A stretch of 64,000 nucleotides of DNA, from the NCBI RefSeq assembly GCF_001487105.1, contig NZ_LN913000.1, positions 186,001 to 250,000 on the forward strand. Direction: 5' to 3'. The position numbers were made by a program, and so were the translations under genes. Below are positions 1-8,669 of the stretch, piece by piece. The first letter of the stretch is position 1. Each line of letters begins with the position of its first letter. The stretch comes from Mediterraneibacter massiliensis (GTDB lineage: Bacteria; Bacillota; Clostridia; Lachnospirales; Lachnospiraceae). The notes under the pieces were generated by a model. That model was not told the origin of the DNA. It ran no database searches and was given only the letters and a program-made list of their open reading frames with translations.

Positions 1-41
1 TGCTGTGACAGTGAAGATCACCTTTCATAAGAAACACATCC

Positions 42-854
42 TTATTTTTCTTTTAACATAGCGAAGAATTCATTCTCCAGTTCTTTTGGCGCATTTAGGT
101 ATTGATACAGATCGGGATTTTTCAAGAATTCTGTATATACCGGAACGTCTTTGTAAATTCCCAGTTTTGGACTGTCTGTCGGTACAACGATCTTAGGTTC
201 GCATGCAAATGTGTAATTTGGATTTTTCTCGATCTGATACCCTGTCTCTGTGTGGTATACATAAGCGCTCATTCCGTGGCTTTGTTTTACACTGTCGTAG
301 TAGTTCATACTGTTGACGGAGACGAGGTTGATAAATACCAGGGTTCCTTCACCGATATTTACTGTACAGTGTCCGTAATCCGGTGGGATGACAACGGTCT
401 CTCCGGCGTGTACTTCGGCGAGAAGAAGATCGTTTACGGTTATAGGGCCTTCTTTTTTGTAATCATCGACACGCTGCATAACAAAGAGCGCAGTTCCACT
501 GATCACCTGATATAGTTCTGGGAAGCTGAATGTTTCACCGGGGATTGGAAGGTGAAAGTGACCAGCGGTCTTTTTACATTCTTTTCCGGCATATCCCGGC
601 AGGATAACGGTAGAATCATAGCGTAGAGCTACATCAGAAAAGGCTGTGCGTGTCTTATCGCTTACGATCGCTTTGTAAAAATCGTAGTATGGATCATCTG
701 TCTTTTTGTAGTCCGGATCAGCCAGCAGACCTTCCATTTTGTCGGAATATTTGCGGGAGTAGTCTTCCCAGCGTATATCAGAAGAACTGCTTACAAGTTT
801 TCCTGTTTCTTCATCTAATGCGATCGGCATGCCGAATAAAGTTAAATCTTTCAT
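42..854 (-). CDS. Cupin-type glucose-6-phosphate isomerase family protein
   Basis: This 270-residue protein belongs to the cupin phosphoglucose isomerase family, metal-dependent enzymes first known from archaea that interconvert aldose and ketose 6-phosphates in the cytoplasm. The metal-binding cupin signature is visible: H99 and H101 in GHFHLP, E113 in FPELYQV, and H162 in DYGHCTVNIG, matching the His, His, Glu, His ligand order of the Pyrococcus enzyme. The ATG follows a clear AGGAGG-like site. It is longer than the roughly 190-residue archaeal form, with extra sequence at both ends. It lies downstream of alsE- and alsK-like genes on the same strand, beyond a tandem repeat block. No RpiB/AlsI-type isomerase is present, so by inference it may isomerise allose 6-phosphate in this locus. 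The family assignment is firm; the substrate is not. Confidence 0.85.
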   Translation of the reverse strand: MKDLTLFGMPIALDEETGKLVSSSSDIRWEDYSRKYSDKMEGLLADPDYKKTDDPYYDFYKAIVSDKTRTAFSDVALRYDSTVILPGYAGKECKKTAGHFHLPIPGETFSFPELYQVISGTALFVMQRVDDYKKEGPITVNDLLLAEVHAGETVVIPPDYGHCTVNIGEGTLVFINLVSVNSMNYYDSVKQSHGMSAYVYHTETGYQIEKNPNYTFACEPKIVVPTDSPKLGIYKDVPVYTEFLKNPDLYQYLNAPKELENEFFAMLKEK

Positions 855-873
855 TTTTTCCTCCTAATTTTTG

Positions 874-1059
874 ATACTTTGTCGGGCGAAGCCTGCCCGC
901 CTGTAAGGCATGAATTGCGGGATGCCCGAATGGGTATACTTTGTCGGGCGAAGCCCGCCCGCCTGTAAGGCATGAATTGCGAGATGCCCGAATGGGTATA
1001 CTTTGTCGGGCGAAGCCCGCCCGCCTGTAAGGCATGAATTGCGGGATGCCCGAATGGGT
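874..1059. repeat. Three tandem copies of a 62-bp repeat
   Basis: Three nearly identical 62-bp units start at 874, 936 and 998, and a decayed fourth start follows at 1060. Units differ at only one or two positions. Each carries two possible hairpins: CGGGC-GAA-GCCCG, and GGCAT separated by about ten bases from ATGCC. The units are clearly more G+C-rich than the flanks. The block fills the gap between alsE and the cupin isomerase, both on the minus strand, so it would be transcribed as a structured intercistronic spacer. It resembles REP-like intergenic elements in style, but I recognise no named family. Confidence 0.9.
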
Positions 1060-1101
1060 GTATTTTGTTGATACTATGATAAATGCGTACTATGCATGGC
1101 T

Positions 1102-1761
1102 TTAAAGCTCTTGATAGAATTTTACGGCCTTTGGATATTCTTCCGGTGTATAAGCATTGAATAATCCGGAAGTTCCCAGTACGAGGATGTCAGCGCCGGC
1201 CTCGACCAGTTTCGGAGCAGTTGTTTCTTTGACCTGTCCGTCTACCATGATCTCTACGTCTTTTCCTGCGTCTTTGAACATGGCGCGTATCTTGCGTATC
1301 TTATCGATCGTAGCAGGGATCAGTGTCTGTCCTGCAAATCCCGGATCTACTGTCATGACACAGATCAGATCGATGAAATCTAGCATATAGGTAAGCTGAG
1401 AAATATCTGTAGCCGGATTAATGGCAAGACCTGCTTTTTTTCCGAGAGAACGTATCTGTTTGAGGGCGCGGATAGGATGCGTGAGTGTTTCAATGTGCAT
1501 CGTGATATATTCGGCTCCGCATTCTGCGAAGTAATCAATATATTCTGTTGGATTGGTGACCATTAGATGTACATCCAGCGGTGTGGATGATATTGCTTTG
1601 ATATCTTTCATAAGATATCCGTTTAAACAGAAATTGGGAACGAAGTGACCGTCCATGATATCAATATGATAGAGGTCGACCCCGGCCTTATCCAGACTTT
1701 CGATTTTTTCTTTCAGTTCCATTGTGTTGATACACATAACGGAAGGTGATACTTTGTTCAT
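1102..1761 (-). CDS. alsE: D-allulose-6-phosphate 3-epimerase (AlsE/RPE family)
   Basis: This 219-residue TIM-barrel protein is a ribulose-phosphate 3-epimerase family member and reads closest to AlsE, which converts allulose 6-phosphate to fructose 6-phosphate. The family active-site residues are in place: S6, H32 and D34 in HIDIMDGHFVPN, H65 in DVHLMV, and D174 in IMVDG; the phosphate loop GFAG is at 141-144. The segment VMTVDPGFAGQ and the CxxTMEL-like N-terminus resemble E. coli AlsE more than Rpe. The start overlaps the alsK stop as ATGA, indicating translational coupling. With the upstream kinase it forms an allose/allulose phosphate branch. A generic pentulose-phosphate epimerase role cannot be excluded. 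Confidence 0.8.
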   Translation of the reverse strand: MNKVSPSVMCINTMELKEKIESLDKAGVDLYHIDIMDGHFVPNFCLNGYLMKDIKAISSTPLDVHLMVTNPTEYIDYFAECGAEYITMHIETLTHPIRALKQIRSLGKKAGLAINPATDISQLTYMLDFIDLICVMTVDPGFAGQTLIPATIDKIRKIRAMFKDAGKDVEIMVDGQVKETTAPKLVEAGADILVLGTSGLFNAYTPEEYPKAVKFYQEL

Positions 1762-2705
1762 TGTTTGTCCTCCTTAAAATGTTTATGATTTAATTTATTC
1801 CACATATAAATCCCTGCGCCCAATATTCCGGCGAAGGGATGATTGGACCCTTTTATGAAATCCAGCGAATCCGCCGGATAGGGTTTTCTGGTGTAAGTGT
1901 AGATTTTCTGGCACAGCTCCTGGTAGGGGAAATCCTTCATATGGACAACGCCGCCGGAGAGTATGATGTGTACGGGATCTAAAATATTGATTTCTGTAGA
2001 CAAGGCTATGGCCATGAAATCCAGATATTCATGGAGTGCAGGCGTTTGCTTATAATAGGTAAAGATGTCTGCAAATGGAATAGCAGGCATGTATGTATCA
2101 TGTAGCCGTTCTAATGCGCGGCCGGCACAGAAAAGTTCGATACAGCCTTTATTTCCACAAGGACAGGATGCGGCCTTTCCATAGACGGGAATGTGTCCGA
2201 GTTCTCCTGCCACGCCATTCTTTCCGTCTAAGAAACGTCCGTGTATAAAAATCCCATTTCCTAATCCGGTCCCTACATAGAAGGAGACGATACAGTCGGC
2301 ATTTTCTAAGTGCTTTTGCCGCATATCATAAGAAAGCAAAAGCAGCACATCATGTTCTGCTACGACAGGTACGTGGAAAACTTCCTTAAGGGGCGCTGCT
2401 ATATTCAGATCTGTAAAGGAAAGCAGGTTCGGACAGGATATGACCTTTTCCTTTGCGTGGTCTACTGTTCCGGGGAAACCGATACAGATTCCCTTCATAT
2501 GATAAGAAGGGTAAGAAACAGTAAAATCTGAGATGATCTGTCCTAAGATCTCTATCGGTGAGCCGGTTTCAAACATGCTGCGGCTGCTGTATTTTAAGGG
2601 CTCTGCTATGAGAGTACCATCTTGTAAGATTCCGCCGATCCTAAAATTCGTTCCTCCTATATCAATACCGATCACATAGTCTTTTGTTTCAGCCGATATG
2701 TTCAT
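1758..2705 (-). CDS. alsK: ROK-family sugar kinase, D-allose kinase-like
   Basis: This ROK-family kinase of about 315 residues phosphorylates an incoming sugar with ATP in the cytoplasm. The N-terminal ATP site (IGIDIGGTNFR), the GVAGELGHIP segment and the zinc-binding CPCGNKGC motif are intact. Sequence around VGTGLGNGIF and the C-terminal SGGVVHMKDFP resemble E. coli AlsK, supporting allose as substrate. I chose the ATG at 2705 because GGAAGGAGG lies six to seven bases upstream; an in-frame ATG at 2729 lacks such a site and overlaps the predicted transcription start. The gene is followed by alsE with a 4-bp overlap and is preceded by a good sigma-A promoter. Glucose or N-acetylmannosamine kinase activity remains possible. 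Confidence 0.8.
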   Translation of the reverse strand: MNISAETKDYVIGIDIGGTNFRIGGILQDGTLIAEPLKYSSRSMFETGSPIEILGQIISDFTVSYPSYHMKGICIGFPGTVDHAKEKVISCPNLLSFTDLNIAAPLKEVFHVPVVAEHDVLLLLSYDMRQKHLENADCIVSFYVGTGLGNGIFIHGRFLDGKNGVAGELGHIPVYGKAASCPCGNKGCIELFCAGRALERLHDTYMPAIPFADIFTYYKQTPALHEYLDFMAIALSTEINILDPVHIILSGGVVHMKDFPYQELCQKIYTYTRKPYPADSLDFIKGSNHPFAGILGAGIYMWNKLNHKHFKEDKQ

Positions 2706-2737
2706 AAATTTCCTCCTTCCTTCTTTCATTCGTGCAC

Positions 2738-2766
2738 ATTATAACACCTTACGGAAGGATAAACAA
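2738..2766 (-). promoter_or_regulatory. Sigma-A promoter for alsK-alsE
   Basis: Read on the minus strand, TTGTTT (2761-2766) is followed by a 17-base spacer and TATAAT (2738-2743), with an extended -10 TG. Transcription would begin about 25 bases before the alsK start codon at 2705. Confidence 0.7.
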
Positions 2767-2867
2767 TAAAAACGGGCAATAAACAGTCAAAAACGGAAAT
2801 TATAACAAAAAACGTAGAAGGGAAATGTGAAAAATTCACAAAAACAAAAGACATAAGCAAAAAATAC

Positions 2868-2896
2868 TTGAAAAAATGCATAATAAGATTTATTAT
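2868..2896 (+). promoter_or_regulatory. Sigma-A promoter for pfkB-ABC operon with palindromic operator
   Basis: TTGAAA (2868-2873), a 17-base spacer and TATTAT (2891-2896) form a good plus-strand promoter ahead of the PfkB gene. A perfect palindrome, TAATAA-GAT-TTATTA (2881-2895), overlaps the -10 element, as expected for a repressor operator. The DeoR-type protein at 8670-9461 is the obvious candidate. The 2706-2977 gap otherwise holds A-rich sequence with a repeated AAACAAAAATAAA. Confidence 0.6.
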
Positions 2897-2977
2897 TAAG
2901 CCATAAACAAAAATAAACAGCACAAAACAAAAATAAAACAACAAAAACGTGTGTGATTTTGAGAAGGAGTTGTCATA

Positions 2978-3907
2978 ATGATATGCACCGTAACCGTTAA
3001 TCCGGCAATTGATAAGGTAATCTACCTTACACGGTTCAACAGAGATAATACGAACCGAATCAAAGAGACCAAGGAAGTTCTCGGAGGGAAGGGGACACAT
3101 GTATCTGTAAATTTAAGTATTTTAGAGTGTGTGAACAAAGCATTTGGCATCGACTTTGGAGAAACGGGACGCAGGATCGAAAGTCTCTTGGAAAAAGAGG
3201 ATATTGAAATGAAGTTCCTGCATTATGATGAGGGCGAGTCGAGAATGAATTACGCACTGATCGAAGAAGACAAGACATGCACACTTATCAGTGAAAAGGG
3301 AAAAATTGTTTCAAAAGAACAATGCCAAGAATTAATAAGGAAAATATACGATGAAGTATCGGAGGGCGATATTCTCATTTTATCGGGAGATGCGTCCAAT
3401 ACAGAAATTCCTTTGATCTATGCAAATATAATAGAAGCGGTGGCTGACAAGAAAGTAAAAATCTTTTTAGATGCCAGTTCTGAAAATCTGACAGGTTCGT
3501 TGAAGTGGAAACCTTTTCTGATTAAGCCGAACGAGGATGAATTGTCTCAGATTTTAGGAAAAGAGATAAAGGGAGAAGCGATGATCCTGGAAGGACTTCA
3601 AAAGCTTTCACATACGGGGATTTCGTGTATCGCAGTATCTTGTGGAGGAAACGGTTCTTACATATGGTATCAGGATGAGATATACAGAGTACATCCGCTG
3701 AAAGTGAATGTGATGAATACGATCGGATGCGGAGATGCATTCCTAAGCGGGATGGCCTATGGTTTTGAGAAAGGATTGGAGTTTACAGAGATTTTGAAAA
3801 TCGCAGCTTCTGTATCCTCTGCGACGGCAGAGTCAAACAGCACGGTTGGATTTGACAGAGAAAGAGCCCGTGAGCTTAGAAAAAGGGTGAAGATCGAAAA
3901 ACTGTAG
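2978..3907 (+). CDS. PfkB-family kinase, 1-phosphofructokinase/tagatose-6-phosphate kinase type
   Basis: This 309-residue ribokinase-like (PfkB) enzyme belongs to the hexose-phosphate kinase branch. The N-terminal substrate motif GGKGTHVSVN (36-45), KPNEDEL (183-189) and the catalytic C-terminal motif NTIGCGDAFLSG with D253 as base are all visible. These enzymes phosphorylate fructose 1-phosphate, fructose 6-phosphate or tagatose 6-phosphate. Here it starts the operon carrying the sugar ABC importer. The divergent alsK-alsE pair would yield fructose 6-phosphate, so it may commit the product to glycolysis; that is inference. The start ATG follows GAAGGAG with good spacing. Confidence 0.75.
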   Translation: MICTVTVNPAIDKVIYLTRFNRDNTNRIKETKEVLGGKGTHVSVNLSILECVNKAFGIDFGETGRRIESLLEKEDIEMKFLHYDEGESRMNYALIEEDKTCTLISEKGKIVSKEQCQELIRKIYDEVSEGDILILSGDASNTEIPLIYANIIEAVADKKVKIFLDASSENLTGSLKWKPFLIKPNEDELSQILGKEIKGEAMILEGLQKLSHTGISCIAVSCGGNGSYIWYQDEIYRVHPLKVNVMNTIGCGDAFLSGMAYGFEKGLEFTEILKIAASVSSATAESNSTVGFDRERARELRKRVKIEKL

Positions 3908-3996
3908 ATGCATGATAAAGCGACGATCAGAGAGAACATTATATGTCGGCGAGACATTTAATGCATAAAAAATTATAAGAAAAGGAGAGAAGTATT

Positions 3997-5013
3997 ATGA
4001 AAAACAAAGTAGTACGCAGAACCTTAAGCGTTCTGGCTGTCAGCGCAATGGTGCTTGGCATGGCAGGATGCGGCGGCAACAGTTCATCCGGAGGAGACAA
4101 TGCTTCTAAAGAAGGCGGCAGTGATGAAGGAAAGACGATCGGTATATCCATGTGTGCGATCGAGTCACAGATGTGGGCAGAGTATCAGGATTCCATGCAT
4201 AAAGCATGTGATGAGGCTGGTGTGAAGTATGCGGAGTCTATCGCAGAGAACGACGTACAGAAACAAAATCAGCAGATCGAAGACTTTATCTCTCAGGGTG
4301 TTGACGCGATCATTATCGCACCGGCAGACGGAGACGCAGTCGTATCAGCTATCCAGAAATGTAATGAAGCCGGAATCCCGGTTATCATGGCGAACCGCGC
4401 GGCTGGAGAAGGCGCAGAAGTATTCGCTACGATTTCTTCCGATAATAAAGAGATGGTAAAACGTGAGATCCAGTATGTGGCAGAGAACGCTCCGGAAGGA
4501 ACGAAATATAAATGCCTCGAACTGGTAGGAAGCCTGACGGATGTCAATGCGATCGCAAGACAGGAAGGTTTTGAAGAAGCTATCGCAGAATATCCGGATA
4601 TGTTCGAACTGGTTGCTACAGTTCCGACAGAGTGGAAAGGTGACCTGGCTCTGACAGGTGTACAGAATGCATTTGCATCAGATGATGACATCAACTTTAT
4701 CTTCAGCCCATCAGATGCGCTTCTTCCATCTATTCAGTCCGGTTTACAGCAGCTTGGCAAATATGCAAAAGTGGGAGAAGACGGACATATCACACTTGTT
4801 ACATTTGACGGCGCTGCAGATGCAGTAAACGCGATCCGTGAAGGATATGTAGATGTTGTTTCTGTACAGGACGCTACAGAACAGGGCAAGCTCTGTGTAC
4901 AGGCTGCGCTCGATGCGATCGACGGAAAAGAAGCTTCTGATTATACAGATCCAGGATTTGAAGTAAGTACTGAGAATTGTGATACAGATTATGCAGATTT
5001 CAAAGGATATTGA
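3997..5013 (+). CDS. Sugar ABC transporter substrate-binding lipoprotein
   Basis: This 338-residue protein is a periplasmic-binding-protein type 1 (RbsB/AlsB-like) receptor anchored to the outside of the membrane. The signal peptide ends in a lipobox with Cys25 (GMAGC), followed by a Ser/Gly/Asp linker to about residue 45. The mature part has the repeated alpha/beta pattern of ribose-binding proteins, including AIIIAPADGDAV and GIPVIMANR. It delivers a monosaccharide to the permeases at 5104 and 7618. Spacing to the next gene is 90 bp and holds a strong hairpin. Allose, allulose or ribose are candidates; the allose-type genes nearby favour the first two. Confidence 0.85.
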   Translation: MKNKVVRRTLSVLAVSAMVLGMAGCGGNSSSGGDNASKEGGSDEGKTIGISMCAIESQMWAEYQDSMHKACDEAGVKYAESIAENDVQKQNQQIEDFISQGVDAIIIAPADGDAVVSAIQKCNEAGIPVIMANRAAGEGAEVFATISSDNKEMVKREIQYVAENAPEGTKYKCLELVGSLTDVNAIARQEGFEEAIAEYPDMFELVATVPTEWKGDLALTGVQNAFASDDDINFIFSPSDALLPSIQSGLQQLGKYAKVGEDGHITLVTFDGAADAVNAIREGYVDVVSVQDATEQGKLCVQAALDAIDGKEASDYTDPGFEVSTENCDTDYADFKGY

Positions 5014-5043
5014 TCCTCTGCTGTCTAAATAGCAAAAGTGGAA

Positions 5044-5072
5044 GTGCCTCAAAAGGTTTCCTTTTGAGGCAC
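5044..5072 (+). other. Intercistronic hairpin after the binding-protein gene
   Basis: A perfect 13-bp stem with a 3-base loop (GTGCCTCAAAAGG-TTT-complement) sits between the binding-protein gene and the first permease. No U-tract follows, so it is unlikely to be a full terminator. Its position suggests mRNA 3-prime protection or partial termination, giving more binding protein than permease. Confidence 0.7.
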
Positions 5073-5103
5073 ACTCTATAAAAAGATTAAGGTGGGTTTC
5101 AAC

Positions 5104-6069
5104 GTGAGTATAAAGAAGAGTTTAAAATCTATTGATGCGATTTTCTGGTTTGTGGGAATCTTTTTTATCATTTCTCTGATCTTCGTACCCGGCTTTGCAC
5201 AGTTTTCTGCGATTAAAAGTCTGTTGAGCCAGACTTGTGTCCTGATGGTTTTGGCATGCGGCGTACATCTTACCGTACTAAACGGAGGTGTGGATTTTAC
5301 CAGCGCGGCACTGCTTGCCCTGACTACGGTTGTGGGCGGTTCTATCATCAGTACAGGCGGCGCTCTGGGCGGAAGCGGTCTGGCAATTTTTCTGGGGATC
5401 GTGGTCATGCTCTTGTTAGGAGTAGGCTTTGGTATTATCAACGGTTTTTCGGTCGTTACTTTTAAAATGCCGTCTTTTATCGTAACAATGGCAACGCAGA
5501 TGCTTGTAAACGGGCTTGCGGTCGTATATACAGGCGGCTCCAGTGTGACGGGAATGCCGGCGGCATTTGGCAATTTTGGAAACGGCAGTTTTTTTGTTGT
5601 ACCGTATATTTTGATCATAGCAGTGTTGGTAGCAGTATGTATACATATTCTTCTGACGAAGACATTGCTTGGAAGACAGCTGTACGCGGTGGGAACGAAT
5701 CCCAAGGCGTCTTTGATATCCGGTATTTCTACAAAAAAGACGATCTTTAAGATTTATGTTATCAGCGGATTATGTGCAGGGATCGCAGGCGTGATTGAAT
5801 TGGCTTATATGCAGAGCGGTTCAGTTAACTATGGAAGTACGATGTTTAATGACATCATGGGCAGCATTATCGTAGGCGGCACAAGCCCGCTTGGAGGAAG
5901 AGGTAAAGTTATCAATACGGTAATGGGCGCGTTTCTTATCACAATGATAGGCAGTGTGCTGAATATCCTGAATGTACCGTATTATATGATTACTTTGATT
6001 AAAGGTCTGATCATTCTTGTTGCTGCAAGTCTTGATTTGGTTAAGACGAGAAAGAGCCTGGCGCAGTAA
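5104..6069 (+). CDS. Sugar ABC transporter permease (RbsC/BPD_transp_2 type)
   Basis: This integral membrane permease of about 321 residues belongs to the ribose/galactose/allose type. It has eight to ten hydrophobic segments and the family-typical sequences MPSFIVTMATQMLVNG and IVGGTSPLGGRGK, the latter likely in the ATPase-coupling loop. I prefer the GTG at 5104, which sits seven bases after AAGGTGGG; a GTG at 5092 is also in frame but overlaps that site. It pairs with the second permease at 7618, so the channel is probably a heterodimer. The ATPase gene lies between the two permease genes. Confidence 0.85.
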   Translation: MSIKKSLKSIDAIFWFVGIFFIISLIFVPGFAQFSAIKSLLSQTCVLMVLACGVHLTVLNGGVDFTSAALLALTTVVGGSIISTGGALGGSGLAIFLGIVVMLLLGVGFGIINGFSVVTFKMPSFIVTMATQMLVNGLAVVYTGGSSVTGMPAAFGNFGNGSFFVVPYILIIAVLVAVCIHILLTKTLLGRQLYAVGTNPKASLISGISTKKTIFKIYVISGLCAGIAGVIELAYMQSGSVNYGSTMFNDIMGSIIVGGTSPLGGRGKVINTVMGAFLITMIGSVLNILNVPYYMITLIKGLIILVAASLDLVKTRKSLAQ

Positions 6070-6115
6070 AGTGTGTCCGTAATAGGATTAAGACTACAGA
6101 TTGGAAGTGAATAAG

Positions 6116-7618
6116 ATGAGTGAAAATATTTTGGAATTAAAAGGGATTACAAAATCATTTGCGACCGTCAAGGTGTTGAAGGATATTACCTTTTCTTTAA
6201 AGAAAGGCGAGATATTAGGACTCGTAGGAGAAAATGGCGCCGGAAAATCTACGCTTATGAATGTGCTCGGAGGAATCTACCAAAGAGACGGCGGTGACAT
6301 ACTGCTGGATGGTAAGAAATTTGAACCACTCAATCCCAAAGTGTCCAGTGACGCAGGAATCGCGTTTGTTCAGCAGGAACTGAATTTATTTACAAATTTG
6401 ACGGTTATGGAAAATCTCTTTATCACAGAGATGAAGAAAAGCAAGATTGGAAGTATCAATAAAAAAGAAATGAAGAAAATTGTCCGGGAAAAGATGGAGG
6501 AGCTTGGCGGAACAGGAATCTCACCGGACGATATCATAGGAAATCTTTCTATGGGGCAAAGACAGATGGTGGAGATCACCAAGTCGATCATGAAAGATTC
6601 CAGGATCATCATATTTGACGAGCCGACGACGTCTCTGTCAAATAAGGAAAAAGAAAAATTGTTTGAAATCATGCACAAAATGCAGGAACAGGGAAAATCT
6701 ATTATTTTTATTTCTCATATCTTGGAAGATGTGTTTGCATATACGGATGAGATCGCAGTCTTGCGTGACGGAGAAATTATCTCCCAGAGGAAGACGAAAG
6801 AGGCAGATCCGAATACGGTCATCAAAGAGATGGTAGGCCGTGAACTTACGAATATTTATCCTGTTTGCGAAAAAGAAATCAAAGATATTGCATTTGAGGC
6901 GAAGAATATTTGTCAGAATGGAAGATTTGACAATCTCAATCTCCATATCAGGGAAGGCGAGATCGTGGGTATGTTCGGACTGATGGGAGCCGGGCGTACG
7001 GAACTGCTTAGGTGTCTGTTCGGGTTGGATGAGATGGATAGCGGCGAACTGTACTATAAAGGGAAAAAGATCGCGCCGATCAATCCGCAGAACTGTATTA
7101 AGAACGGTATGGCGTTTATTACAGAAAACAGGCGTGAAGAAGGACTTTTGATCCCGAAGACGTTGAAAGAAAATATTGTACTTTCCAGCTTGAGAGAACA
7201 TAAAAAGAATGCATTGTTTATGAGTGCGGCAAAAGAAAAGGAAAGCACGGATAAGATGGTAAACAGTCTGAACGTAAAAACCTTTGACCCAGGAAAACAG
7301 ACGGCGGGAACACTTTCCGGAGGAAATCAGCAGAAGATCGTATTTGCAAAATGGGTTTTGCGGGAGCCGCAGATCTTTCTTTTGGACGAACCTACCAGAG
7401 GTGTGGATGTCGGAGCTAAATATGAGATCTATACGATCATACAGGAATTGGCAAAAAAGAATTCTTGTGTATTGATGGTTTCTTCAGAAATCGAGGAACT
7501 GATGGGCGTATGTGACAGAATCCTGGTTATGAGCAACAACAGGATCACAGGTGAGCTTACGAAGGATGAATATGTTCCGGAAGAGATCATGAAATTTGCA
7601 GTGGGAGGTGTCAAATAA
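6116..7618 (+). CDS. Sugar ABC transporter ATP-binding protein (RbsA/MglA type)
   Basis: This 500-residue protein carries two fused ABC domains, typical of monosaccharide importers. The first domain has Walker A GENGAGKST (about 38-46), signature LSMGQRQMVEI and Walker B IIIFDEPTTSL. The second has a degenerate Walker A region, GLMGAGRTELL, the signature LSGGNQQKIVFAKW and Walker B IFLLDEPTRGVD. Asymmetry between a degenerate and a canonical site is normal for RbsA-like proteins. The ATG at 6116 is preceded by GGAAGTGA; an upstream in-frame TTG lacks a site. Its stop overlaps the next start as TAATG. Confidence 0.9.
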   Translation: MSENILELKGITKSFATVKVLKDITFSLKKGEILGLVGENGAGKSTLMNVLGGIYQRDGGDILLDGKKFEPLNPKVSSDAGIAFVQQELNLFTNLTVMENLFITEMKKSKIGSINKKEMKKIVREKMEELGGTGISPDDIIGNLSMGQRQMVEITKSIMKDSRIIIFDEPTTSLSNKEKEKLFEIMHKMQEQGKSIIFISHILEDVFAYTDEIAVLRDGEIISQRKTKEADPNTVIKEMVGRELTNIYPVCEKEIKDIAFEAKNICQNGRFDNLNLHIREGEIVGMFGLMGAGRTELLRCLFGLDEMDSGELYYKGKKIAPINPQNCIKNGMAFITENRREEGLLIPKTLKENIVLSSLREHKKNALFMSAAKEKESTDKMVNSLNVKTFDPGKQTAGTLSGGNQQKIVFAKWVLREPQIFLLDEPTRGVDVGAKYEIYTIIQELAKKNSCVLMVSSEIEELMGVCDRILVMSNNRITGELTKDEYVPEEIMKFAVGGVK

Positions 7619-8601
7619 TGGAGAAAGCGAAAAAGCAGCCGTCTACAGTCGGGGCAGGTAAGAGATTTGTCGATCTGTTCTGTACATACGGGTTGTACTT
7701 TATTTTCATCGTGCTGATCATATTTTTTGCGGTACAGCGGCCAAATTTCTTCTCCGTGAGCAATTTCCTTTTGATCTTGAAGTCATCTTCAGTTTTGGGC
7801 ATTGCTGTTGTGGGTATGTTTTTTGTTCTGATCGTAGCGGGGATCGATATATCCGTATCTATGAACATGTACTTTTCCGCAGTAGTCGGGGCAACGGTTT
7901 TGAATAGTTTGGGAATGCCGCTGATCGTATCTTTTCTGGCTGCCGGTTTAAGCGGCCTGCTGATAGGATGTATCAATGGCTTCTTTGTGGCAAAAGTAAA
8001 GATTGTTCCCTTTATCGTAACATTGGCTACGTATTCGGTGGCAAAAGGGTTGGGGCTGTTCTTTACCAATCAGCAAATGGTATTTTTGGATAGTTCGGTC
8101 ATGACACTGGCAAACGCAAAATTATTTGGAATATCTGTGTTCGTATTTATTTTCCTAGCAATCGTCTTGATCGCACATTTTGTGTTGACTTCTACACAGT
8201 TTGGACGACAGTTGTTTGCCTGTGGGAATAACCTGGTTGGGGCGAACAAAATGGGAATCAATGGTCCAAGAACAGTCTTTCTTGCCTATGCGATCTGCGG
8301 AGCCCTTGCAGGTATCGCAGGAATGCTGAGCGCCTGCAACTTAAGTGTGATCAATCCAAACTTTGCCCAAGGAGATGAATTTGTTGTTATCTCATCATCT
8401 GTCATCGGCGGAGCCAGCCTCTTCGGAGGAAAAGGAAGGGTACTTCCCGGAGCGATCATCGGTATTGTAATGATCCAGGCGATCATCAACGGACTCACTA
8501 TGATGGGCGCGTCTGCATATTCCTATACGATTTTCAGAGGAATCATTATTTTTATCGCAGTTATGGTGGATAGCATTAAATTTAGTGGTGAGATAAGATA
8601 A
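7618..8601 (+). CDS. Second sugar ABC transporter permease
   Basis: This 327-residue membrane protein is the second BPD_transp_2 permease of the same importer. It has the AGIDISVSMNMYFSAV segment diagnostic of ribose-type permeases, KIVPFIVTLATYSVAKGLG, and a coupling-loop stretch around VIGGASLFGGKGR. The start codon overlaps the ATPase stop by one base, so the pair is translationally coupled. Two distinct permeases in one operon suggest a heterodimeric channel, unlike the RbsC homodimer. Confidence 0.85.
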   Translation: MEKAKKQPSTVGAGKRFVDLFCTYGLYFIFIVLIIFFAVQRPNFFSVSNFLLILKSSSVLGIAVVGMFFVLIVAGIDISVSMNMYFSAVVGATVLNSLGMPLIVSFLAAGLSGLLIGCINGFFVAKVKIVPFIVTLATYSVAKGLGLFFTNQQMVFLDSSVMTLANAKLFGISVFVFIFLAIVLIAHFVLTSTQFGRQLFACGNNLVGANKMGINGPRTVFLAYAICGALAGIAGMLSACNLSVINPNFAQGDEFVVISSSVIGGASLFGGKGRVLPGAIIGIVMIQAIINGLTMMGASAYSYTIFRGIIIFIAVMVDSIKFSGEIR

Positions 8602-8669
8602 TTATGCCGCAAATCCTTTTTATGCTGTATAATGTTAAGTATCAATTTTAAGCTATGGGAGAAATGCGG

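Noticed and set aside
811..1035. Minus-strand open frame of 74 codons across the tandem repeats
   Set aside because: It is open only because the 62-bp repeats lack stops in that frame; the translation is repetitive, has no clear ribosome site and overlaps the isomerase start region.
874..1059. CRISPR array
   Set aside because: The units are directly adjacent copies without unique spacers, and no cas genes are present.
2726..3100. Minus-strand open frame of 124 codons between alsK and pfkB
   Set aside because: It covers the A/T-rich divergent promoter region and the 5-prime end of pfkB, giving a low-complexity Phe/Ile/Val-rich translation with no family resemblance.
6638..7201. 187-codon open frame opposite the sugar ATPase gene
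   Set aside because: It lies fully antisense to a clear ABC ATPase gene and shows no protein-like pattern of its own.
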